47,989 nt of DNA, from the NCBI RefSeq assembly GCF_009663465.1, contig NZ_QXHU01000003.1:244831-292819 (forward strand), written 5' to 3'. The stretch is from Riemerella anatipestifer (GTDB lineage Bacteria > Bacteroidota > Bacteroidia > Flavobacteriales > Weeksellaceae). The notes beneath the pieces are model-generated. The model was not told the origin of the DNA, made no database searches, and saw nothing but the letters and a program-made list of their open reading frames with translations. A program made the position numbers and the translations under genes. This document shows positions 9,016 to 17,332 of the stretch, in pieces. Position 1 is the stretch's first letter. Each line of letters opens with the position of its first letter.

Positions 9016-9735
9016 ATGAATTTTATTAAAAATAATCTCGCTAATGCCTTTACTTTAGGCAATCTGTTTTCGGGGTGCGTAGGAGCTATCCATTTAGTTA
9101 ACGGAGCTTACGAAATTACCGCTATATGCATTATTATATCTTTAGTATTAGATTTTTTTGACGGGTTTATAGCTAGAGCCTTACACGCCAATTCGCCTTT
9201 GGGTGTTCAGCTAGATTCTTTGGCAGACATGGTAAGTTTTGGGCTAATACCAGGGTTGGCAATGTATAAACTCCTAGAACCTTATGGCGTAAACATTGGC
9301 AGTTTTGCCTTTCCATTTGAAATAAAATACTTGGGGCTTTTCATTACCCTATTCTCTTGTCTAAGACTGGCTATTTTCAACATTGATGAAGAACAGAAGT
9401 ACTATTTCAAAGGACTGAATACACCTAGTAATACCGTTTTAATTTTCGGTATCTACTACATCGTGGCTGATGTATTTTCGTTAAAAATATTAGAGCAACC
9501 TCACTACGGTTGGGGGCTTTTAGCTTTAACTGCACTTAGTTCGTGGCTGCTGGTTAGCCCTATTAAAATGATAGCAATGAAGTTTAAATCTAAAAAACTA
9601 AGTGATAATTACCCTAAAATAGCCTTATTAGTAGGCGGGTTACTCATTCTAACATTCTTTAAAATATACGCAATTCCTTTAATCGTGGTGTACTATATTT
9701 TAGTTTCTTTAATATTTCAAAAACAACTCAACTAA
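9016..9735 (+). CDS. pssA: CDP-diacylglycerol--serine O-phosphatidyltransferase
   Basis: A 239-residue integral membrane enzyme of phospholipid synthesis that makes phosphatidylserine, the precursor of phosphatidylethanolamine. The CDP-alcohol phosphatidyltransferase signature is complete: DGFIARAL...GVQLDSLADMVSFG (DGx2ARx8Gx3Dx3D, about residues 49-71). Several hydrophobic segments follow. It is the first gene of an apparent operon with the exonuclease 10 bases downstream and the FAH-family gene after that. Confidence 0.92.
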   Translation: MNFIKNNLANAFTLGNLFSGCVGAIHLVNGAYEITAICIIISLVLDFFDGFIARALHANSPLGVQLDSLADMVSFGLIPGLAMYKLLEPYGVNIGSFAFPFEIKYLGLFITLFSCLRLAIFNIDEEQKYYFKGLNTPSNTVLIFGIYYIVADVFSLKILEQPHYGWGLLALTALSSWLLVSPIKMIAMKFKSKKLSDNYPKIALLVGGLLILTFFKIYAIPLIVVYYILVSLIFQKQLN

Positions 9736-9745
9736 TTTTACAATA

Positions 9746-10510
9746 ATGAATTTAAAACTACATAAACCCCTGTGCATATTCGATTTGGAAACCACAGGCA
9801 CCAATATTTCTAAAGACCGAATTGTAGAAATTTGTATCTTAAAAGTAAATCCAGACGCTTCTAGAGAAACCAAAACTTGGCTTGTGAACCCAGAAATACA
9901 CATTCCGGCGTTTGCAACTGCAGTGCACGGAATTTCCGACGAAGATGTAAAGGACGCTCCCACCCTTAAAGAAATTGCGCCAAAAATTATGGAAATGATT
10001 TCAGGAGCAGACTTAGGCGGATTTAATTCTAACCGATTTGATGTTCCACTTCTTGCCGAAGAAATGCTAAGAGCAGGCGTAGATTTTGACCTTAGTAAAA
10101 TGAAACTAGTAGATGCTCAAGTGATTTTCCATAAAATGGAACCTAGAAATTTAAGTGCCGCTTATCAGTTCTATTGTAACAAAACCCTAGAAGACGCTCA
10201 TTCTGCAGAGGCAGACACCCTCGCTACTTTTGAGGTGCTAGATGCCCAAGTAGGCAAATATGAGGAGCTACCTAAAGACATCAATGGTCTAAGTGAGTTT
10301 TCTTACCATCAGAAATTTGCAGACTTAGCAGGTTTTATTGCCTTTGATGATAAAGGACAAGAGATTTTCACCTTTGGTAAATATAAAGGACAACTGGTAG
10401 AAGAGGTTTTAGCCAAAGATGCAGGTTATTTCGGTTGGGTACAAAATGCTGACTTCCCGCTCTACACCAAGAAAGTACTTACCAGCATACAGCTAAGACG
10501 AAAATTTTAA
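9746..10510 (+). CDS. DnaQ-like 3'-5' exonuclease with ExoX-like C-terminal domain
   Basis: A 254-residue DEDDh exonuclease. Exo I is FDLETTG (Asp13, Glu15), Exo II is in 'GGFNSNRFDVPLL', and Exo III is 'DAHSAEAD' with the catalytic His and Asp. Residues ~190-254 ('IFTFGKYKGQLVEEVL...YFGWVQNADFP') match the small C-terminal domain found in ExoX-type proteins. It may be a proofreading or repair nuclease; it is not fused to a polymerase. It lies 10 bases after pssA and 25 bases before the FAH-family gene. Confidence 0.85.
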   Translation: MNLKLHKPLCIFDLETTGTNISKDRIVEICILKVNPDASRETKTWLVNPEIHIPAFATAVHGISDEDVKDAPTLKEIAPKIMEMISGADLGGFNSNRFDVPLLAEEMLRAGVDFDLSKMKLVDAQVIFHKMEPRNLSAAYQFYCNKTLEDAHSAEADTLATFEVLDAQVGKYEELPKDINGLSEFSYHQKFADLAGFIAFDDKGQEIFTFGKYKGQLVEEVLAKDAGYFGWVQNADFPLYTKKVLTSIQLRRKF

Positions 10511-10535
10511 TCGTTCAATCTAAAATAGTTGATTT

Positions 10536-11141
10536 ATGAAAATCCTTTGCATCGGAAGAAACTATACCGAACACGCCAAAGAACTTGGCAATGCGATACC
10601 CGAGGAGCCTGTTATTTTTATAAAACCCGACACTGCACTACTTAAAGGAAACGATTTTTATATCCCCGAATTTTCTAACGAAATACACTACGAGCTGGAA
10701 GTCGTTCTAAAAATATCTAAAGGAGGAAAGTATATCCAAAAGGAAAACGCCCACAAACATTTTGAGGAAATAGGTTTAGGGATAGATTTCACGGCGAGAG
10801 ATTTACAATCTAAACTCAAATCCAAAGGACTTCCTTGGGAGCTTTCCAAAGGGTTTGATGGCTCGGCGGTGGTAAGCTCATTTTATAAAAAAGAAAACTT
10901 TGATTTAAATAACATTAACTTTTCTCTTTTTCAAAACAAAATCCAAAAGCAAAACGGAGCCACTCAACATATGATGTTCGGCTTTGAGGATATCATTGCC
11001 TTTGTGTCAAAATATTTTACTCTAAGAGTGGGCGATTTAATATTTACAGGAACGCCCGAAGGTGTAGGCAAGGTGCAAGAAAACGACCTTTTGGAAGGCT
11101 ATCTGGAAGACCAAAAAGTTTTAGATATTAGGATATTGTAG
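10536..11141 (+). CDS. Fumarylacetoacetate hydrolase (FAH) family protein
   Basis: A 201-residue protein with the core FAH fold. It opens with 'MKILCIGRNYTEHAKELG' and has the metal-binding acidic residues in 'IHYELEVVLKI' and 'GIDFTARDLQ', and the closing motif 'IFTGTPEGVGKV'. Members of this small size include acylpyruvases and oxaloacetate tautomerases or decarboxylases. The substrate cannot be told here. It is the last gene of the pssA operon. Confidence 0.87.
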   Translation: MKILCIGRNYTEHAKELGNAIPEEPVIFIKPDTALLKGNDFYIPEFSNEIHYELEVVLKISKGGKYIQKENAHKHFEEIGLGIDFTARDLQSKLKSKGLPWELSKGFDGSAVVSSFYKKENFDLNNINFSLFQNKIQKQNGATQHMMFGFEDIIAFVSKYFTLRVGDLIFTGTPEGVGKVQENDLLEGYLEDQKVLDIRIL

Positions 11142-11203
11142 GCTTTTAGGCTTTAATAATTCAACATTTTTTTGTAACTTTAGAGAACTAAAAATCAGTA
11201 GTT

Positions 11204-11647
11204 ATGACTAATATTATTCTTCCCGTTGATTTCGGCGAAAGCACAGATTTTCTTCTTGATGAGACTGTAAAGTTTGCAAAAAAGACCAATGGTAAAATAT
11301 ACCTCATCCACGTGGCGCCTTCGGATATAGGCTTTGCGATTGGCGATATGGGCTTCCAGTATTTCCCTGAAATTGAGAAAAACGAAATACAGCAAGAAGC
11401 TCTACAACTCAACGAGCTACAACAGAGAATCATTGCCCAAGATGTAGACTGCGAGCATATCCTAAAGCAAGGCATCGCCAAAGAGGTTATTTTGGACTAT
11501 GTGCAAGAGAAAAAGGCAGATTATATTGTGATGGGCTCTCACGGTAGAAGCGGCATCTATGATGTTTTTGTAGGCAGCCTGACTAAAGAACTTACCAAAA
11601 GTGCCCCAGTGCCTGTTTTGGTAATTCCTTGCCACCAGCATAAATAG
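11204..11647 (+). CDS. Universal stress protein (UspA family)
   Basis: A 147-residue single-domain protein. It starts 'NIILPVDFGESTDFLLDETVKFAKK' and ends with the nucleotide-binding loop 'VMGSHGRSGIYDVFVGSLTKELTKSAPVPVLVIP' (G-x2-G-x9-G-S/T type), so it is likely to bind ATP. It has its own promoter-like TAACTTTAG at about 11175 and its own terminator, so it is probably monocistronic. Confidence 0.9.
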   Translation: MTNIILPVDFGESTDFLLDETVKFAKKTNGKIYLIHVAPSDIGFAIGDMGFQYFPEIEKNEIQQEALQLNELQQRIIAQDVDCEHILKQGIAKEVILDYVQEKKADYIVMGSHGRSGIYDVFVGSLTKELTKSAPVPVLVIPCHQHK

Positions 11648-11664
11648 CTATTACATAATACCAC

Positions 11665-11702
11665 AAAAGGAGTTTTTAGAAATTTAAAAACTCCTTTTTT
11701 TT
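11665..11702 (+). terminator. Intrinsic terminator after the universal stress gene
   Basis: Stem AAAAGGAGTTTTTA / TAAAAACTCCTTTT (11665-11678 and 11685-11698) with a T run. Confidence 0.9.
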
Positions 11703-11731
11703 ATTTCTCTTTAAAGCATATTTGTTTATTA

Positions 11732-11858
11732 GGGCGTGCCCCAAGCCACCGCTATTCCCTAGGCTGATGGGTCGGTCTTCGGGCAGTCGCTCTTTTTTGC
11801 CAAAGCCTTCTCCCCTTGCCCAAAAAAGGAGCTCCAACAATGCCCTCCGCCCTCACGC
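11732..11858. repeat. Structured element resembling a dispersed flavobacterial repeat
   Basis: A GC-rich island in AT-rich intergenic DNA with no ORF. Its ends can pair (GGGCGTG at 11732-11738 with CACGC near 11854-11858). An inner pair is formed by CTCTTTTTTG (around 11789) and CAAAAAAGGAG (11821-11831). From memory, elements of the form GGGCGT...TTTTTTGC...GCAAAAAAGG...CCCTCACGC are scattered in many Flavobacteriia genomes; this is recollection, not a search. The role is unknown. Confidence 0.5.
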
Positions 11859-11899
11859 AAATGCAATATCCTTGTGAGATAATAGTTTCCCAAAATAAA

Positions 11900-11936
11900 A
11901 TTCCCCAAAACTATTTTAATAATAATTTTGGGGAAT
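11900..11936 (-). terminator. Terminator of the 11955-12608 gene
   Basis: An 11-bp stem ATTCCCCAAAA / TTTTGGGGAAT around a 15-base loop, followed on the minus strand by TTTATTTT. It could also act on the plus strand. Confidence 0.75.
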
Positions 11937-11954
11937 GATTTTTTTAAGTTCTTA

Positions 11955-12608
11955 CTAACTCCTTACAAATTTGGCAATACTCTCCAACAACTGCGGACGG
12001 TCTTCCAAAGCAATTTTAGCAATACTATAGAACTCTTTCACCCATTTTTCTAAATCGGAAAAAGCAGCATTTTTTTGCTTAGTAGCGTCTTGGCTTTCCC
12101 CTTTTTCTTGGGTATAAGTCGCATAGGCTTTTTGAGTCTTTTGCAATTGGGTGAGTTGTGCCTCTACGCTTTCTTCCGTAATCTTCAGTCGGTTAAGAGG
12201 GCTTAGCAGGGCACTATCTTCTTTTAAACTATGGTAAAAAATATTTATTTCATCTAGCAAATTCGCCATCTGGCGAGAACTTTGCCCCTTTAGACGAAGG
12301 TTTTTGAGCGTTTCGGGCTGGTCTTTGTAGATGATTTTGGCTTTTTTTCGGTCGGTTTTATAGGTTTTAAGTAGTTGTTCAAACTCGGTGGTGAATTGTG
12401 CATAAGCGGTAGTTTCTTCTTGCCCTTCTTTGATGTTTTTCTGATACACTTCCTGTGCTTTGTCGTAAAGAGCTTTTCCCTTTTGCACTTCGGCATCATC
12501 GTAGCCATACTCGGCGAGTTGAGATTTTAGTTCGGTTTGGGTCTTGATATTTTCAAATAAAATACCGTAGTCTTGCAGGGTTTGCTGGTTAGAAAAATAC
12601 TTTTTCAT
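11955..12608 (-). CDS. Hypothetical protein, helical/coiled-coil
   Basis: A 217-residue protein rich in Lys, Glu, Gln and Ala with long predicted helices ('LKSQLAEYGYDDAEVQKGKALYDKAQEVYQKNIKEG' cut into helical runs) and no signal peptide, membrane segment or known catalytic motif. Similar small helical proteins of unknown function occur in Bacteroidota. It starts just downstream (in its own direction) of the 21-bp tandem array, and the start ATG at 12608 is close to the end of that region. Its function is not recognised. Confidence 0.7.
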   Translation of the reverse strand: MKKYFSNQQTLQDYGILFENIKTQTELKSQLAEYGYDDAEVQKGKALYDKAQEVYQKNIKEGQEETTAYAQFTTEFEQLLKTYKTDRKKAKIIYKDQPETLKNLRLKGQSSRQMANLLDEINIFYHSLKEDSALLSPLNRLKITEESVEAQLTQLQKTQKAYATYTQEKGESQDATKQKNAAFSDLEKWVKEFYSIAKIALEDRPQLLESIAKFVRS

Positions 12609-12667
12609 AGAATTTATTTTTTAGGATTGATGTGTAAATATACTGATTTTTGTCATATATCTGCTCA

Positions 12668-12982
12668 ACTTCCCAACGTTTTATCGTTGCTTTTTTGTTT
12701 CCCCCTACCGTATTTTTGTTTTTATCCTTTACAGTTGTATTTTCTCTTATTACATTTCTATTTTCCCCCGTTACAATTCGGTTTTCCCCCACTGCAATTC
12801 TATTTTTACTTATTACAATTTTATTTTCCCCTGTTGCAATTCAGTTTTTACCCTTTACATTTCTATTTATACTCATTACAATTCAGTTTTACACCGTTAC
12901 AATTAAATTTCTACCCATTACAATTATACTTTTCTCTGTTACTATGGGATTTTTCCTTACAGCTTTGCTATTTTTTCTCGTT
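12668..12982. repeat. Tandem array of 21-bp units
   Basis: From 12731 to 12982 there are exactly 12 units of 21 bp with no insertion or deletion; three more degenerate units can be read back to about 12668. The approximate consensus is ACAATTCTATTTTCCCCGTT plus one base (units begin at 12731, 12752, 12773 and so on to 12962). Because 21 is a multiple of 3, both plus-strand frames 12573-13013 and 12650-12997 stay open and would give hydrophobic heptads. The minus strand gives hydrophilic heptads (VTGENRN-like) that are open only from 12792 to 12589. I do not call a gene here. Confidence 0.9.
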
Positions 12983-13030
12983 ACACCGATGTATTAGCTT
13001 TAGACCAAGATAAAAAAGAAGACAAGACAC

Positions 13031-13069
13031 AAAATAAAAACTCGCTTTCTTAAGTGATAAGAAAACGAG
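13031..13069 (-). terminator. Terminator of the ppk-ppx operon
   Basis: Stem CTCGTTTTCTTA / TAAGAAAGCGAG read on the minus strand, followed by TTTTTATTTT. It lies 25 bases after the ppx stop. Confidence 0.85.
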
Positions 13070-13093
13070 CAAAATAAAATGTGATTGAAAAAC

Positions 13094-13978
13094 TTATTCT
13101 TTCTTCACCGTTTCATAGATATGGTGTATAAGCCCATCAGCAACGGATATTTTAGGGACAAATATTTTAGAAATATCCGCCCAATTTAAAATATTATTAA
13201 AAATTTTAAGGGCTGGTACAATTACATCGGCTCGGTCTTCACGGATTTTGTACTTTACCATTCTTTCCTCTACGCTTAGTTGAGAAAATTCTTTGTAATA
13301 TTTCTTCAGTTTAGAAGTTGCTAAAGCCTTACCGTCCTTGGTTTTACTCATAGAAAATACCTTATTGATATTTCCTCCAGAGCCTATCGCTACTATCGGT
13401 TTTTTGCCCGTAATATGGCTCTTGATTAAGTTTTTCATCTCCTCCCAATGGGCATCGGTTACCAAATGATTTAGAAGCCTAATTGTCCCTATATTAAACG
13501 AATGAGAGAATTTAGCCTTTCCGTTTTCATAAAAGGTAACCTCCGTAGAACCTCCACCCACATCTATATAAAGATAATCGTAATCTTCGTCTAAACCTTC
13601 GGCAATGTGATTTTCGTAAACCAAATTAGCCTCTTCAGTTCCTGAAATAATTTCTATATCAATCCCAGAAGTTCTTGCCACTTGTTCTATTATTTCTTGT
13701 CCGTTTTTAGCATCACGCATTGCACTTGTGGCACAAGCACGGTAATGTTCTACCTTGTAGATTTTCATTAAATCGCTAAAAACTTTCATCGTATCTACCA
13801 CCATTTTAGACCGCTCCTCTCCTATTTCTCCTTTAACAAAGACGTCCATACCTAGCCTCAACGGAATTCTCAACAAATTGAGTTTGGTAAATTCGGGTTG
13901 ATGATTGGCGTTCAAAACCACTTCGTTGATGAGAAGTCTGGCGGCATTACTGCCTATATCTATAGCTGCTAATTTCAT
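13094..13978 (-). CDS. ppx: Ppx/GppA family exopolyphosphatase
   Basis: A 294-residue ASKHA-fold phosphatase. It has the first phosphate loop 'AAIDIGSNAARLLI', the acidic 'CATSAMRDAKNG' segment, the second loop 'YIDVGGGSTEVTF' and 'PIVAIGSGGNINKVF'. It is the short form without the C-terminal HD domain. The gene starts 6 bases after ppk, so making and degrading polyphosphate (or (p)ppGpp turnover) are co-transcribed. Confidence 0.9.
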   Translation of the reverse strand: MKLAAIDIGSNAARLLINEVVLNANHQPEFTKLNLLRIPLRLGMDVFVKGEIGEERSKMVVDTMKVFSDLMKIYKVEHYRACATSAMRDAKNGQEIIEQVARTSGIDIEIISGTEEANLVYENHIAEGLDEDYDYLYIDVGGGSTEVTFYENGKAKFSHSFNIGTIRLLNHLVTDAHWEEMKNLIKSHITGKKPIVAIGSGGNINKVFSMSKTKDGKALATSKLKKYYKEFSQLSVEERMVKYKIREDRADVIVPALKIFNNILNWADISKIFVPKISVADGLIHHIYETVKKE

Positions 13979-13984
13979 ACGATT

Positions 13985-16051
13985 TTAATATTTTTTGTTT
14001 TTAAGATAATGATAAATCTCTATCTGTGAACGAATTTTATTCTTCTTGGCTCCTTTTTTCACATAATCGTTATTGAGAGCGTTATCTAAAACTCGTGCTT
14101 TAACATTATCACTTAACTGAATTTGGAGTAAATCTTTCAGTTCTTCTTTTAGTTCTGGTTGGTTAATTTTAACGGCGGCTTCTACCCTATAATCTAAATT
14201 ACGCGTCATCCAATCCGCAGAAGATATGTAAATATCCTCATTGCCTTTATTGTAAAAATACATTACCCTAGCGTGTTCTAGATACTCATCTACAATACTG
14301 ATGGCTTCTATTTTAGTTTTAAATTTTTTCTGTTGCACCACACAGAAAATCCCTCTCACTATGGCTTGTATTTTCACTCCAGCTTCGGCGGCTTGGTAGA
14401 GTTTTTTTATCAATCCTTTATCACTTAACGAATTGACTTTAAGTATAATTTTGGCTTTTCTTCCTGCTTTAGCTTCTGCTATTTCCCTATCTATTAGTTC
14501 TTCTATCTTTGCTCTCATATAGTGAGGGCACACCAACAGAGTTTTGCAATTTTTAAGGGCTAGAATAGGGTCTTCCGTTGGTTTCCTGAAGTAATTAAAC
14601 ACTTTATTGATGTCCGCCATTATCGCTCTATTGCTAGTCATTAAGAGGTGGTCTCCATAGACTTTGGCGGTTTTTTCGTTAAAGTTGCCTGTACTCACAA
14701 AACCATATTGAATGGTTTTACCTCCTACCCTTTTTTTAATCACGCAGAGTTTTGCGTGGACTTTTTTATCTGGAATACCCACCAAAATTTTGATGCCTTC
14801 CACCTCTAGGCGTTCTTTCCATTTGAGGTTAGCCTCTTCATCAAACCTTGCTCTAAGCTCTATCATTACCGTAACCTCTTTTCCGTTTCTAGCGGCATTG
14901 ATGAGGGCATTGGCTATTTTAGAATTGGACGCCAAACGATAAGCCGTGATTTGAATAGATTTAACATCTGGGTCCATAGCTGCCTCTCTAAGCAAATCTA
15001 TCACAGGCATATAGCTATGATAAGGAAAAGTAAGCAAGACCTCTCTTTGGGTAATCACATCGGTAACCCTCTGCTGCCCTTCAAAATAAGGGTGGTTAAA
15101 CGAAGTTCTTTCCTCTGGGGTTTTATACGTTTTAAAGACATTAGGAAAATCCATAAAATGTTTGAAATTATGAATTTTATGCCCTGGTATAATGCTATCT
15201 TTCTTTGTAAGTTCTAACTTTCGGATTAAAAGCTCTAGCAAGGCTTTATCCATATCCTTATCAAACACAAAACGAGTGGGCTTGCCTTTTCTTCTACTTT
15301 TAACACCTTTTTTAATTTTCTCCGCCAAAGTAGTGTTAATATCATTATCAAGGTCAAACTCGGCATCTTTAGTTACTTTAAAGGAGTGAGCTTCAAAAAC
15401 ATCATACCCAAAATACGAAAAAATATGAGGAAGATTAAAACTAATCACATCTTCTAGCAACATCACGCTAGTTTCCTCTCCTTCGGAGGGCAAAATCACA
15501 AAACGCCCCATTACCCTAGACGGCACTTCTATAATGGCATAATTGCTCTCATATTGCCACTCTTTTTTACGCATCGCCACTCCTAAATAGAGGCTTTTGT
15601 CCCTTAGATAAGGCATCGGTGTCTCTTCCCGAAGAAGGATTGGAATTACATTAGCTTCCACCTCTTCATCAAAATAATCTTTTACAAACTGCTTTTGGGC
15701 TTCGGATAAATCCTTCGGAGTTCTGATAAAAACCTTCTCGGCAGCCATTTCTTTTTGTATTTCTTCCCAAGTGGTATTGAAATCGTTTTGTTGTTTAATC
15801 ACCACTTTATTGATTTTATCTAAAATCTTTTGAGGCTCATCAAAAAAAGAATTTTCTCTGTATTTAGGTTTAAAGCTCATTGCTCTTTTCAGCCCCGCCA
15901 CACGAACGCGAAAAAACTCATCTAAATTATTAGAGAAAATTCCTAAAAATTTAATTCGTAAATGGAGCGGAACAGTCTTATCCATAGCCTCTTGCATTAC
16001 CCTTTCGTTAAAGGCTAGCCAAGTAACATCTCTGGGATTAAATTGTGGCAT
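13985..16051 (-). CDS. ppk1: Polyphosphate kinase 1
   Basis: PPK1 reversibly transfers the gamma-phosphate of ATP to polyphosphate. I chose the ATG at 16051 (protein MPQFNPRDVTWLAFNERVMQ...), because PPK1 proteins start just before the 'WLxFNxRVL' motif; an in-frame ATG at 16090 would add 13 poorly fitting residues. The autophosphorylated His lies in 'KVHAKLCVIKKR', and the second conserved His in 'DEYLEHARVMYFYN'. 'VSTGNFNEKTAKVYGDH' and 'SSADWMTRNLDYRVE' are the two PLD-like active-site regions. Length, about 688 residues, is normal. It forms an operon with ppx. Confidence 0.93.
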   Translation of the reverse strand: MPQFNPRDVTWLAFNERVMQEAMDKTVPLHLRIKFLGIFSNNLDEFFRVRVAGLKRAMSFKPKYRENSFFDEPQKILDKINKVVIKQQNDFNTTWEEIQKEMAAEKVFIRTPKDLSEAQKQFVKDYFDEEVEANVIPILLREETPMPYLRDKSLYLGVAMRKKEWQYESNYAIIEVPSRVMGRFVILPSEGEETSVMLLEDVISFNLPHIFSYFGYDVFEAHSFKVTKDAEFDLDNDINTTLAEKIKKGVKSRRKGKPTRFVFDKDMDKALLELLIRKLELTKKDSIIPGHKIHNFKHFMDFPNVFKTYKTPEERTSFNHPYFEGQQRVTDVITQREVLLTFPYHSYMPVIDLLREAAMDPDVKSIQITAYRLASNSKIANALINAARNGKEVTVMIELRARFDEEANLKWKERLEVEGIKILVGIPDKKVHAKLCVIKKRVGGKTIQYGFVSTGNFNEKTAKVYGDHLLMTSNRAIMADINKVFNYFRKPTEDPILALKNCKTLLVCPHYMRAKIEELIDREIAEAKAGRKAKIILKVNSLSDKGLIKKLYQAAEAGVKIQAIVRGIFCVVQQKKFKTKIEAISIVDEYLEHARVMYFYNKGNEDIYISSADWMTRNLDYRVEAAVKINQPELKEELKDLLQIQLSDNVKARVLDNALNNDYVKKGAKKNKIRSQIEIYHYLKNKKY

Positions 16052-16093
16052 AGTGAAGTTTTTAAGTAGTTCCAAAAGTAAGAAAAACAAAGC

Positions 16094-16128
16094 ACAAAAA
16101 AAACTCTTTGGACTTTCCCAAAGAGTTT
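16094..16128 (-). terminator. Terminator of the CCC-motif/DUF2752 pair
   Basis: Stem AAACTCTTTGG / CCAAAGAGTTT (16101-16111, 16118-16128), followed on the minus strand by a T run. Confidence 0.85.
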
Positions 16129-16152
16129 AAATTATTAAAAACTAAAATTATC

Positions 16153-16485
16153 TTAGTTCTGTATCATCTCTTGAATTCTTTCTTGCAGGAGTTCTTGGTC
16201 TGTTAGAGCTTCAAAGCCAAACATTGCTATCAATACTACATAAGCCAAAACATTTAAGGCACTCAATACAATACCGATAATAGCCAATATACGCCCTGTA
16301 CTTAGATTGCTATAATTAGCATACAATTCTGGATTAGCTAAATAAAGCTGGTTGTCTTTCTTATACATTACTAAAGCAACTACGCCTAAAATAATTCCAG
16401 GAACGCCGTAGCAACAACAACCTAGAATAGATAAAATACCAAGGACAAGCACTAATGTAGCATTTGGTAAATTTTGTTTCATCAT
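16153..16485 (-). CDS. CCC-motif small membrane protein
   Basis: A 110-residue protein with two hydrophobic segments (about residues 9-40 and 65-92) and the motif 'ILGCCCYGVPGIILGVVAL' typical of flavobacterial CCC-motif proteins, related to the DUF4190 family. The function is unknown. It lies 19 bases after the DUF2752 gene in the same direction and is probably co-transcribed with it. Confidence 0.8.
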   Translation of the reverse strand: MMKQNLPNATLVLVLGILSILGCCCYGVPGIILGVVALVMYKKDNQLYLANPELYANYSNLSTGRILAIIGIVLSALNVLAYVVLIAMFGFEALTDQELLQERIQEMIQN

Positions 16486-16504
16486 AACAATTCAAATTTT
16501 AAGT

Positions 16505-16783
16505 TTAGAAATTTTTACAAAAGTAAGAAATAATCATAGTGATTACACTAACAAGCGCTAAAAAAATCATTGCCTTACCATAATGTCTTTTTTTATCTAT
16601 AAAGTTAATCGCACTCACCAAAACAAATAATATCAAAGGATAGATAGCTGGAAACATATAGAACGCCTCTACAAATTTACCTTCGGAAATAAGCAATAAA
16701 GCTCTCTGTGAGCCACAACCAAAGCACTCCATTCCAAATAATTTCTTGTTAGGACAAGAAAGCATATAATCTTCTATAGCCAT
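16505..16783 (-). CDS. DUF2752 membrane protein
   Basis: A 92-residue protein with the DUF2752 signature 'SCPNKKLFGMECFGCGSQRALLLI', in which spaced Cys residues may bind metal or form disulfides, and two hydrophobic helices toward the C-terminus. Its role is unknown. It is often beside small CCC-motif proteins in flavobacteria, as here. Confidence 0.82.
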   Translation of the reverse strand: MAIEDYMLSCPNKKLFGMECFGCGSQRALLLISEGKFVEAFYMFPAIYPLILFVLVSAINFIDKKRHYGKAMIFLALVSVITMIISYFCKNF

Positions 16784-16862
16784 TTTAAATAAAAATATTA
16801 CACCACAAATATGGTAATTATATTTTAGAAATCTTATGAATTTTTATAGTATTTAAAGAAAC

Positions 16863-16892
16863 AAAAAAACCTCACTTTTTCAAGTGAGGTTT
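16863..16892 (-). terminator. Terminator of the tRNA cluster
   Basis: Stem AAACCTCACTT / AAGTGAGGTTT (16867-16877, 16882-16892) with a T run on the minus strand, right after the last tRNA. Confidence 0.9.
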
Positions 16893-16895
16893 CTG

Positions 16896-16969
16896 TGAGC
16901 GCGCCAGGATTCGAACCTGGGACCGTCTGCTTAGAAGGCAGATGCTCTATCCAGCTGAGCTACGCACCC
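16896..16969 (-). tRNA. tRNA-Arg (anticodon TCT)
   Basis: A 74-nt cloverleaf with acceptor GGGTGCG/CGCGCTC, D-arm GCTC/GAGC, anticodon loop CTTCTAA, T-arm CCAGG-TTCGAAT-CCTGG and discriminator A. CCA is not encoded. Confidence 0.97.
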
Positions 16970-17007
16970 ATTTAGAATTTTTTAATATAAAATTCCGAAA
17001 AACATTG

Positions 17008-17082
17008 TCGGGGCGGCAGGATTCGAACCTGCGACCTCCTGGTCCCAAACCAGGCGCGATGACCGGACTACGCTACGCCCCG
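17008..17082 (-). tRNA. tRNA-Pro (anticodon TGG)
   Basis: A 75-nt cloverleaf with acceptor CGGGGCG/CGCCCCG, anticodon stem CCTGG/CCAGG, loop TTTGGGA and T-arm GCAGG-TTCGAAT-CCTGC. It is in tandem with the Arg and Ser tRNAs. Confidence 0.97.
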
Positions 17083-17101
17083 AATATTATTCTCTGAGTT
17101 G

Positions 17102-17186
17102 CGGAGGGTATGGGATTCGAACCCATGCGACCCTTGCGAGTCGACAGTTTAGCAAACTGCTCCGTTAACCACTCCGGCAACCCTCC
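17102..17186 (-). tRNA. tRNA-Ser (anticodon GCT)
   Basis: An 85-nt tRNA with a long variable arm. The acceptor is GGAGGGT/ACCCTCC, the anticodon loop TTGCTAA and the discriminator G, as expected for serine. Confidence 0.97.
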
Positions 17187-17295
17187 TTTTCGTTATTTTA
17201 TTAAGTACTTCTGTTCTGTAATTGCGAGTGCAAATATAGAGCGTTTTTTTGAAACCTCCAAATAAAATGCAAAAAAAATCTAAAATTTTTATCAC

Positions 17296-17303
17296 TATCT
17301 TTG
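17296..17303 (+). promoter_or_regulatory. -7 element upstream of the amidase gene
   Basis: TATCTTTG 29 bases before the ATG at 17333; it fits the Bacteroidota consensus TAnnTTTG. The -33 box is not clear. Confidence 0.5.
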
Positions 17304-17332
17304 GCAGTCAATTTTAAAAATAAAAGTGAATA

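Noticed and set aside
12589-12792. Minus-strand heptad frame of 67 codons
   Set aside because: Interrupted by stops in the rest of the array and overlaps the start of the 11955-12608 gene; treated as a possible relic only.
12668-12982. CRISPR array
   Set aside because: Units are directly adjacent with no spacers, and no Cas genes are nearby.
12573-13013. Plus-strand frames of 146 and 115 codons over the 21-bp array
   Set aside because: They are open only because the repeat unit lacks stops in two frames; low complexity, hydrophobic, no start signal.
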